Of a stretch of 64,000 nucleotides of DNA, positions 55,425 to 64,000 are shown piece after piece; the stretch's first letter is position 1, and each line of letters begins with the position of its first letter. A program made the translations under genes and the position numbers. The notes beneath the pieces were generated by a model. That model had not been told where the DNA came from. It did not search any database and saw only the letters and a program-made list of their open reading frames with translations. This stretch comes from Ixodes scapularis (taxonomy: Eukaryota; Arthropoda; Arachnida; Ixodida; Ixodidae): assembly GCF_016920785.2 (NCBI RefSeq), contig NW_024609837.1:25669533-25733532 (forward strand), given 5' to 3'.

Positions 55425-58400
55425 AACACTAAGTTGGGGAACTCATCCTTCAAACACGGAATGCTCTCGAACACCGAGACCAAACTGAATACGATAGCAA
55501 CGCCAGGCTTTAGCGACGAGTAAAAAGATTAAACTGGATTTATATAAGTACTGCGAAATGGCATTGCAGGAGGGCGCCACCTGCGCTTGGGCTGTTTGAC
55601 CTGAACCAATATGTGCAGCAGTGCGGTTCCCGGAGTAGCCGCTGCGGGAGAAAAGGTGGCGTTGCGATCGCCCTTGTTCTCGAAAACGGATCGGAGCCAG
55701 TTTTGAAAAGCCGGCTCCATGGCAGTCGCCTAAATCTTGGACGCTCAGGCCGAACGCAACGGAGATGACGGAGCATTAAAGAAGAAAACAAAAAGTTGGG
55801 GCTCGCTGCTGCTTTCTTGACGTTTGGTCTTCCCTTTATTTCTGGCAGAAGTCTGCCAAGTAAAGCTTTATTTTCAGTTCATTGTTCATCGTCTCCCCGC
55901 CTTTATCTGTGTCATTACATCAAAACTGTGTCGACTCGTCTCTTTGGCAGGACGAAAGAGCGTTTGCATGGAAAATTGAGTCATTCAATTTCACACTGAA
56001 CATAATGCCTGAACAGGCTACGTAATACGCCAAATTAACTGAGCTCCATTATCCTAATAATTTTGCCGTAATTTTGGAACTTAGAACAATAAATTTGCAA
56101 AGAGACAAAGCTTCAGAAGAAAAAAAGGGATCACTGTATATCGACAACACGAAATTTACCCCTTTCTCGCCGCTCTTTGCCGTGACGTGTCAGATCATTC
56201 ATCCAAGCAAACAGGTTTGCGCAAACCGCAAGAATTCTGACAGGAACGAACTCTAAAGAGTTGCAAGCTTGCTAATCGATGAATGACAAGAATCGACATT
56301 TGATGACACCTGGTCTCGCCTCAATGTTTAGCATGGCTGCGTTTTTGACTTCCTGGCAAAAACAGGAACAGTTTGAAAATCCGTGGACGACTTGAACATA
56401 CTTCTTCCTTGCGACCACTGCATCTTTTCAGCACATCTGAAATTGTCGACGGGCACTTCCCAGCATTTCAGGCATTTATTTGACGCCAAAAACAAACGTT
56501 TTATTTGAACATTTTTTTATAGGAAACTTTGTTGCAGTCTTAGTTTAAATTCAAGAACTTCTTGATGATCGATTACGCTAAAAGGCAAAAAGAACAGTTG
56601 TGGAAAGGGGCTTCTGGCTGTTGATACGATGTAACAAGTTTTTTACTGCCGACAACAGGAGTGCGGACTGTTCATTTTTTATAATTTAAAAAGTACTCGT
56701 AGAATGCTGCAAAGGCTTGGAGTCTAGTCAGCCATTGCATAACAACGGTAAGGTTGGAATTCTTCTATAAAAATTTCCTGTTAAGGGTTATAAATAGATC
56801 GACTCCGGGGTTGTTTCAGAATCACTTTTAGCCTCGCCCGTCACCACCAGAGTCGTGTACACTAGTGTGACGAAATATTTCTTGATAGATCTGGAGCAGG
56901 AGGCATGCATGGAGAATTCTGGTATTGATTATTTTGTCTACATCCCAGGCAATGAGAGCTAGCTTAACTGAACAATATCAGAACTTCATTTGAGTAAATA
57001 ATTGCACGAAATAGAACTATAAAAAAAAACGTCCAACACAAAAAACGACATTTATTAACATCAACTTTGTTTTATACAGCTCTGTTAATTGTGATACATA
57101 TATATAATCACAAAATCACTCAACATCTGTTACCACTCTTTCAGAACAAATAACATTAGAAATGCAAGGCATTTCAGAAATAAGGCTCAATGCCAAACGT
57201 GACATAAACCCGCAAACTGCACGAAAGGTGAGGGTGTTGGAAAGTTTACTTAATTCCTCACCTCCACTTTCAACACGCGTGTAGCACAAAATGACACAAA
57301 ACAAGTTTCCGCATATACCGAACATGTGTTCAAAGCCTTAGATTAGTGTTGCACAATACTTCAGCGTCTGTCATGGCGGCTAGCGTCAGGTCGTAAAAAC
57401 GTTCTTCAGACAAAATGATTCTGAACACTCTTTCAGAGCATTTCAACTTGAATCGAAATTACAGCTGGGTCTGGGTGAGAAAATGTTATGCAAAAAACAG
57501 ATAGTGAATAAAACATGCACCTTAATTCATATATATTTAAAATCATCTTTCGGTTACATTTCTACCACGCCGAATAGGTTTTCGTGAAGTACAGTTTATG
57601 AAATTATGACACCTTTTAAGAATTTCTTCGACAATATCTCGACCACAGAAAGTAACGCGAAGAAGTGAGAACATTATTCCTTAGAAAAGTGACTATTGCT
57701 TATACACAAATTGGAGGTAACGATTCTTTTTTTATGAAGTATAGGAACCGATTAAACCCTAGGTCTTTTCGGGATTTCAACGTTCTGCATATTGGGTACA
57801 TAAATACCTTATGAAACTTCGTCGAACATCTCCTGCAATCAGTTTTTCCGTTTTTTATGAAATATCCGTTTAGCAGTCAGTGCCTCGTACACAGCATACT
57901 CTAATTGAAAATTGAATGAAAATAAAATGAAGATTGACGACGTACCCTAATAAAAAATATATTTTTTAAATAAAAAACAGATAAAGTTTACAGTATAATC
58001 TAATTCAATGTAAGATTTCACTAAAAAAGGAAGGAATTCGGTTTAGAAATATTGAATAGTATCCTTCATACAATCGGTAAATAGTTGTGCAGAGCGAATC
58101 CTCGTTCAAGGTTTCTATAGGCAGATCATTCATAATTATACTGCAATGAAATACAAAGGTGCAAACCAGCTGGACAAGACATTGAACTCCTCACTGGAAA
58201 TGGAGAAATCCCTGCTTCGATACCAGGACCAGGCGGATTTTTTCGGTCGTGCACCAGCCGCCTAGTTGTGTTTGGGGATTTGTGTTTGTCCTTTGTCCCC
58301 CTTGTTCCCCTTCTCCGGGGATTATTTTTGGCGCTAATTTATATTTGTCAATATTTCGAGAACATTACAATCTAAAAATAAAAATTATAAAATAATTTGT

Positions 58401-58599
58401 CAGCTATAACTTGAATGCAAATAGACCAATGTAAAGAATTGCTAGTCTAAATACATATTTAAACTTTAAAGTTCTGCAAATATCTAGCGAATGAATAAAA
58501 AAAATCACTGTTCATTTTAAAATGTTTCGAGCATTGAACTTTCATAATTTGGCCGAAACATAAACGCCATCTGGATTAACATTTTTTTGAAAAGTCCCT
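55425..58599. other. Non-coding region with deletion scar (unit C)
   Basis: Between about 55776 and 55803 a 26-bp LINE remnant joins sequence that in unit A lies at 5963 and at 9315. The rest corresponds to 9316-12119, AT-rich and without genes. Confidence 0.6.
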
Positions 58600-60465
58600 T
58601 TAGTTCCTTTCAAGAACGCAAGGACGATCTTTTTTCGTAATGCGAGTGGCTGGCATCACATATTCTGAATGTTGTTTCGGTTTCATCCTTGCGTCATCCC
58701 CGCGATTTCGGCATTCCACACGAAATAAGATCGCCTCAAAAATAAACACAAGAACTGAGAAGGACATACCCAAGACCCAAGCCAGAAAGAATGGTCTCAG
58801 ATCGTCTAAATTCAGAACAAAATCTTCGGTATGTCCCAAATTATTCTCATGAAAGAATCGGCTTTTGTACTCGACAAGGGCAGCGTATTTTTCGTATAAG
58901 CCCGCCTCAATCGCCCGACTCAATGTTGCACCGAAGTCCTGACGGTAGACGGATGATGACCTCATTTCTGGCCCTACGGGGTGCGAGAACACGGCGCCTT
59001 CGGTCTCGACATAACCTCGTTCGAGAAGCTCTCGCCTCAAAGCCTCGCTGGGACCTGTTCGCGAGTTGTAGGTGAAGAAGGTATCCCTTCCGTCAGCGTC
59101 GATTTTAATCGAGCGAGGACTACTTCGGGCCGAGTTCGAGGTTTGGTAGCATTGACAAGGACTGCGGATTAAGTCATTTTTTCCAAAGAGAATGAGTGGT
59201 CCAAGTGCACCAAGGATGCCAGGACTTTCAAGGAAGCACAGCCGATGTCCAGTTCCAACAAGGTGCTCAAATGAAACGAACTGGATGGCTTCTCCATCGA
59301 GCGGTAGATCGTTCAAGAGCGAAGTGAGACGGCCTTTGAATGCTGTCGACATCACGACAAACATTAATGCCATTATGCCGTACAACAATCGGCACTGATA
59401 CGTATACAAAAGTCGTGTGTGGAGCTGAGTGCTCTGCTGAAAGAATGCCGCAATCATCGGAAATACAAAGACGGCAATATTCACATCCTCCGTTAGCGTA
59501 ATCTTCGCAATTAGGCCATACGTCAAGACTAATAATAAGCAGGACGCCAGAAGCCCTACCCATACCTCCCAACAAAATGGTAATATAAATATTTTTTCCT
59601 TGGGAACCGGATCACGCTTGCGAACATAAAATGAAAAACCAGCCGATCCGAAATGATGAAGCGCGTCAAATATATATTCGCTGTCTCTATCTGGACGATT
59701 GTTTAAATTATTGATATATCCACTGAAGAATAGCTCATGAGCGTGGAATTTGCTAAATCTAACCGAAGCGTTGCAGTGCGTCAACAGCTGTAATGTAACG
59801 TTCATACTTGGATGCTGGCAAGCGTAAGGGCCGTCACATGCGACGTGTATTAAGCTGCCATTAAGCGTCCGTTGCCGTTCTAACAGACCCCTCGTAAGAG
59901 TTTGGGGTTCGATTACTTTCCTTTCGAACTCGCTAGTCAAGATGAGACTGCCGTTGTCGAAAGTTATTACATATGTGCCGCTGGCTCTTGGGTATGGTGG
60001 GAGATATGGTAATCTAAGAAACTTTAGATAACCTTCCGAGAAATGTTTTCCGTGTTCTGCTACAATGTAAGCAGCCATAAAGTAATTTGTTTTGATGCTA
60101 GGCCATAGTTTATCAAGATCGTATTTGCCACATATAAAGTAAATTATTTGAAAAAACGACCCCCTAAATGTGGAGCATATCTTGTTCTTGCAATGTCTTG
60201 AGTGCAACTTGCCGTCAGTCCAAAAGGTGATCGGTTTCTCTCGGGAATCCAGGAAAGCCTTGAACAGCGCACTGTTGTCCTTGAGGCAGTCTGTAGGCAC
60301 AAAGACGTCCATGAAGCCGTTCCCCGAATCAAGGGTGAGGATGATCTCCTTGGGTATGTCTTTGAACGTCTTAAACACACTGTCTTCGTACTTCGAACTG
60401 TCGGATATCGCCGGTTTTTCCAGAACAAGAAGCAGAAACATGGTTGCTTGTAATAATAACAACAT
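58600..60465 (-). CDS. Divergent ionotropic receptor, copy C
   Basis: A 621-residue frame, same layout as copies A and B. Private changes include Thr44, Arg-Gly at 101-102, Leu117, Asn127, Tyr133, a cluster at about 240-257 (Phe-His-Ala-His-Glu-Leu-Phe-Phe), Tyr at 354 and Asp456. The C-terminal tail matches copy A, while much of the second lobe matches copy B (Cys437, Glu482, Ala513, Glu540 and Glu547). This mosaic pattern suggests exchange between copies. Confidence 0.92.
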   Translation of the reverse strand: MLLLLQATMFLLLVLEKPAISDSSKYEDSVFKTFKDIPKEIILTLDSGNGFMDVFVPTDCLKDNSALFKAFLDSREKPITFWTDGKLHSRHCKNKICSTFRGSFFQIIYFICGKYDLDKLWPSIKTNYFMAAYIVAEHGKHFSEGYLKFLRLPYLPPYPRASGTYVITFDNGSLILTSEFERKVIEPQTLTRGLLERQRTLNGSLIHVACDGPYACQHPSMNVTLQLLTHCNASVRFSKFHAHELFFSGYINNLNNRPDRDSEYIFDALHHFGSAGFSFYVRKRDPVPKEKIFILPFCWEVWVGLLASCLLLVLTYGLIAKITLTEDVNIAVFVFPMIAAFFQQSTQLHTRLLYTYQCRLLYGIMALMFVVMSTAFKGRLTSLLNDLPLDGEAIQFVSFEHLVGTGHRLCFLESPGILGALGPLILFGKNDLIRSPCQCYQTSNSARSSPRSIKIDADGRDTFFTYNSRTGPSEALRRELLERGYVETEGAVFSHPVGPEMRSSSVYRQDFGATLSRAIEAGLYEKYAALVEYKSRFFHENNLGHTEDFVLNLDDLRPFFLAWVLGMSFSVLVFIFEAILFRVECRNRGDDARMKPKQHSEYVMPATRITKKDRPCVLERN

Positions 60466-61216
60466 TTCTGGCAGTCCTTGGAATTTACATGTAACCCAAG
60501 GTCTCTATTGCATTTCGTAGCTCTGAACAAACTGAGTTTTGTTTTTGTCAAAGGCTGTCCAACAATGGTTCTTGCAGACAATTTTGTACCAAAATAACGT
60601 GCTGCAAGGTGGAACCGGAAGTCTTGGTATATGTCCTCCTGTATCCGAACGGTGGAGTTTATGAGCCCAGGGAGTACGTTCGTTGGAGGCTGTCAGACTT
60701 TCGATGCGTCAATGCGTGTTCGCTTTGTCCACCTAAGGACTTAATTTCAGTGCAGCAGTATACCGAAACCCTGAGCTTATTCCACTTCCAAACCGAGTCT
60801 CGCCATATCATTGTGGATGCAGTCAATACGGTATACAGAAGATTGTGGCGGTACACATCTTCTAAATTAGACGTACAAATATGCGTGTTATTCTATTTCC
60901 TGTACAAACGAGATAACATGCCTTTATTATGAAGTTGGAATATTGACCATATCTTAATATGCGGAGTAGTAGATTTTGTTTTGGCCAAATTTATTGGCAA
61001 GTAGCGCTGCACTTTGTATATATTAAAGACACTTCTTTTATATATAAATCAATGTATTGCTTCCAAGTTTTGTCGGAATAATTTTGTTCTTCCCGTAAAC
61101 GTTGAAGTTTTTTTTTTAAGCTACTATATCGTATTGTGCAGCTCTACAGCGTATTGTCTTCTTTATATGAAAGATTGTTGGAAACCGAACATGAATAAGG
61201 GGTTAATAGGAAGTTT
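60466..61216. other. Upstream region of IR copy C
   Basis: Near-identical to 13986-14727. No assignable element. Confidence 0.5.
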
Positions 61217-62180
61217 TGAAAAAAAAAAAAAAACGTACGCAATTTTAGCGCACTCTAGCCCTAACTTTAGCGCTTGCTTTAGCGCACGTTACGCAAGAGA
61301 GTTTTAGAATAACGTTTCTCCATCACGACGCAAAAGTCGAAGCTTCTTGCGTTTGTAAGGCCACCAAAACACAGTCACAATTTTTATTTCACACACGAAA
61401 TGCTGTAACTTGAGAAAAAAACGAGTTCTTTGGTCCAGACTAACATTTTAGATATTTTTAAACATGAGAATGCGACGCGAGTTGTCGTTAGGTCGTTGAT
61501 CCCCGCAGTGCGTCGCCTCGGCAAGGAGTGTCTCGTGTACTGCCCTTCGCGCCCGTACCTTCGCCGAGAAATCTTCGCGCGCTGCGAGCATTAACTTGCC
61601 AATGCTGCTCGCCCACCTTAAGCCTTGTTCAGACAGTTGCGTTTGACTGCGTTTGACTGCGTTGCGGCTGCGAGAAACCAAGACATCCCTGTTACTTATA
61701 TCGCGTGCCCATATGGTTCCTTGAACTGGATTCCACGCTTTATAAGAAGCACAGATGTGCAGGTGACTCGCTTTCGGTTCTCGACGCAACGCAGTCAAAC
61801 GCACTCAAGCGCAAGTTTCTGAACCGGCCTTCACTGTGTTTTCCAAACCGAGTGCGACGTCGTCCCGTATTGAAAATCGCAGGAGCGAGGTTGCCGCCGA
61901 CGTCGCCCTCACGACGCCGCCAAAGCGGCCGCAGCCACGGTCTTGGGGGCCGCCATTTTTTAACTGGGCTCGTCTTGGCTTTAGCCAATTTCTTTACAAG
62001 AATCTTTCTTGGACGAGCGCAAAGACTCTTTGCGTACGCACGCACCTTCCGAAAAACAACGTAGGCTAAAATAGCGCACGCAAAGCTTGAAACGTGGTCA
62101 GCGTTCGGCTCATGCGCAGTTGCGACGACGCTATTCTTTGCGTACGCAAAGCTTTACCGTGCGCTATTCTACAACTCCCT
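61217..62180. mobile_element. Old GGGAGTTTTAGAATA-family TIR element (unit C)
   Basis: Counterpart of 14728-16384 with only the shared Harbinger-like MITE inside. Confidence 0.72.
61621..61830. mobile_element. Harbinger-like MITE (unit C)
   Basis: Same element and position as 15827-16036. TTA on the left; the right flank reads TCA, one change from TTA. Confidence 0.75.
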
Positions 62181-62676
62181 CAAAAAGAAACAAAAAGGTC
62201 TTGTTTTGTGACGCGCGTGACCGCACCCGTCAGTCGACGTGCATTCGGTTCCTTATTAGGAGACGGATCTTGCTTTTGACTGCTGGGGTTCAAAAGGGAC
62301 TACACCCTTAGAAAAAGGGGTCCATATAGTTCTCCCTAAAGGGAGGAATGCTCTTGTAAGTTATGTTCCTTCAGAAAAGGAAAAACTTTTGTCCTTGAAA
62401 GAAAGGGAGCAAAGTTCCTTCGTCGTCTGCATCTCATTATTAAGCCACGAATGGAGCAAATCGAATTCAATAGGGTTCAACGAGAACTCCAGTCTGTCTA
62501 TGCTGGAAAAAGCGGTGGAGAAACTGCATCGTGACGTCGTCGGTGGGAGGAGCCTAATCTCCATCGCCAACAAACTACATCGGAAGAGAACTGCACCGTG
62601 ACGTGTCCGGTGACGTCGCCGAACAGTAGCGATTGAGTTGAAACTACATCGTTTTTTTTTTTTTTCTCCCTACAGG
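62181..62676. other. Non-coding stretch (unit C)
   Basis: Matches about 16385-16894 of unit A up to the LINE insertion point in CCCTACAG. It ends in a T run (62653-62665). No gene seen. Confidence 0.5.
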
Positions 62677-64000
62677 GGAAGGAAGAAGAAGGCGAGACGC
62701 GGCTCAGCCGCGCCTCGCATAGGCTTCTGCTTCTAAGTCCGCTTTTAGATGTCCAGGACCATCTACGTTCCTCAGACAGTCACCAAGGGCTTCCTAACAT
62801 CACGAGCTGTACGTTGATACCACCCAAGCGGACGTCAGAGTGACTGTTTTGACGAAATCGCCACCCACAGCTCGACCACGTCGGCAACCATATCGCTAGG
62901 CTTCGCCCCGATAGGCATAGCCACCGACTTTCCGCCGGCTCTTCCACCGGCTCGCAAAGCCCAAGCCGCCACCATGCCCAACTCCGCTGACAACGCCATG
63001 GAGTTCGACGCCCTGAGCGGCCGGACCTTAGCACCACCCGGCCCCTGGCAGCAAATTCTACGCGAACGTCGCCATCTCAAGAACCCACCAGCAAACCCGC
63101 CGCGGCCCTCAGAGCCACGTCAGTCTACAAACCGTCCACCTGGCACGCCAGCACCCCGACTACCCGACTCCGACTACAAGGTTGTCTTTCGGCCACGAAC
63201 TGGACTACGAGTAGCTGCCTGGAATGACCGCCAACTCGCACAGAGCTTACAACGGGCAAGCAAAATACCTGAATACATTTTCTACGCTCGAGTCACCGTG
63301 CAAATTCAAGCCTCGCAAAATTTAATCATTGCGGGCACGCCCGAAGAAAACTGTGCGCTCGCGTTGAGCGAAATTTCCACGATCCAACTGGGGGCAGCAA
63401 CTCATGAAGTTCTACCTTACCTCAAACCGCTCCCAGGGACAAGACGTGGGGTGATCCACGGTCTGGACCCGGACACCACCACTGACCAACTCCCTCACAT
63501 CCTGGCATACAACGGCGCACGTATACTACATGCCCGCATGCTGGGCAACTCTACATCGGCAGTGGTCACATTTGAAGGAATCCATGTACCATTCTACATC
63601 AAAGCGTATGGACTTTTCACTCGCTGCCGACCATACCGACAAACAGTGCAGTGCTGCTCTCTCTGTGGAGAACTCGGACACAGGCAAGACGTCTGTCCAA
63701 ATCCCGACACGATAATGTGCGCTCAGTGCCACACAAGGGATCCCACACAAGACCACGACTGCACCCCTAAGTGCCAACTCTGCGGCCTCGCCCACCCCAC
63801 GGCTAGCAAGGATTGCCGAAAAAAACTGCGATCACCGCCTCCGCCACTGCGAGACCGGGAACGAGCTCTCACCTTACAGCGGTGGCAACAACAATCCTCC
63901 TCGAATTCCCAGCCTCCTGAGCAACGACAATTTCCACCGAACCAACCGAACCAACAACAGGTGAGCTGGTCAACCATCGTTGCTCCTCCGCCTAACGCTC
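62677..64000 (+). mobile_element. 5' end of a non-LTR retrotransposon (jockey/I-type ORF1), runs off window
   Basis: Unit A homology stops within CCCTACAGG. The new sequence opens with a purine-rich GGAAGGAAGAAGAAGG, a near-perfect GC-rich hairpin (62692-62718) and a leader of about 300 bp before ORF1. An apparently complete 5' end suggests a full-length insertion. ORF2 lies beyond the window. Confidence 0.8.
62974..64000 (+). CDS. Retrotransposon Gag-like ORF1 with zinc knuckles (3' end outside window)
   Basis: Starts at an ATG in an ideal Kozak context (GCCGCCACC before it) and stays open for 342 codons to the window edge. This is the first in-frame ATG after a stop at 62815. A Pro-rich N-terminal region precedes an RRM-like middle part. 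Then come CCHC-type knuckles: Cys-Ser-Leu-Cys-Gly-Glu-Leu-Gly-His...Cys, followed by Cys-Ala-Gln-Cys...His-Asp-Cys and Cys-Gln-Leu-Cys...His...Cys. A Gln/Pro-rich tail begins after them. The arrangement is that of ORF1 proteins of jockey/I-type LINEs, which bind element RNA. No lesion is visible, so this may be an intact copy. Confidence 0.87.
   Translation, partial: MPNSADNAMEFDALSGRTLAPPGPWQQILRERRHLKNPPANPPRPSEPRQSTNRPPGTPAPRLPDSDYKVVFRPRTGLRVAAWNDRQLAQSLQRASKIPEYIFYARVTVQIQASQNLIIAGTPEENCALALSEISTIQLGAATHEVLPYLKPLPGTRRGVIHGLDPDTTTDQLPHILAYNGARILHARMLGNSTSAVVTFEGIHVPFYIKAYGLFTRCRPYRQTVQCCSLCGELGHRQDVCPNPDTIMCAQCHTRDPTQDHDCTPKCQLCGLAHPTASKDCRKKLRSPPPPLRDRERALTLQRWQQQSSSNSQPPEQRQFPPNQPNQQQVSWSTIVAPPPNA

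Larger units (their letters stand above)
50161..64000. repeat. Tandem segmental duplication, unit C (cut by window end)
   Basis: Same block order as units A and B. The stretch corresponding to unit A 5966-9315 is deleted at about 55776-55803. Private insertions are 52083-52339, 54153-55421 and a LINE from about 62677 onwards. Confidence 0.92.

Overview
Animal genomic DNA, most likely from a tick or a close arachnid relative (inference). The case rests on intronless, very divergent ionotropic receptor (IR) genes amid a dense mix of CR1/L2-like LINEs, a Penelope-like element with a GIY-YIG nuclease, Ty3/gypsy remnants, a PIF/Harbinger pair and many short TIR elements. No bacterial, organellar or viral genome is present, and I found no rRNA, tRNA or CRISPR.

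Layout: the window holds three tandem copies of one locus. Unit A is 1-19387, unit B is 19388-50160, and unit C is 50161 to the end, where it is cut by the window edge. Each unit carries, in the same order, a decayed IR relic (minus strand), a gypsy integrase remnant (plus), and one intact 621-codon IR gene (minus: 12120-13985, 37033-38898, 58600-60465), followed by an old TIR element with a small Harbinger-like MITE inside it. The IR genes are the only convincing intact host genes. Each has a signal peptide, a split ligand-binding region, three transmembrane segments and a pore region, as expected of a chemosensory-type receptor subunit.

The units differ mainly by transposon insertions, and the sister units give near-empty sites that date them. 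Unit A alone has a 1.84-kb TIR element splitting the gypsy integrase and a 685-bp TTAA element. Unit B alone has a 7.4-kb LINE inserted in an older LINE, a 729-bp TIR element inserted in reverse orientation into its own relative, and a 7.5-kb block (gypsy, Penelope and foldback elements) that replaced 1.7 kb. Unit C alone has a 257-bp TA-flanked MITE, a 1.27-kb TIR element, a deletion that removed a LINE and a gypsy end, and a new LINE running off the window.

The most striking object is the 7.4-kb LINE at 24381-31814. It begins with 13 full plus one partial near-identical 240-bp monomers. Each monomer carries a CRE-like site and a TATA box placed so that the predicted start site is exactly the first base of the next monomer and the first base of the element. 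This array of self-contained promoters precedes an ORF1 with a 2A ribosome-skipping motif near its N terminus. This copy is dead (nested insertion in ORF1, two frameshifts in ORF2), but the array is very homogeneous, so the family was recently active.
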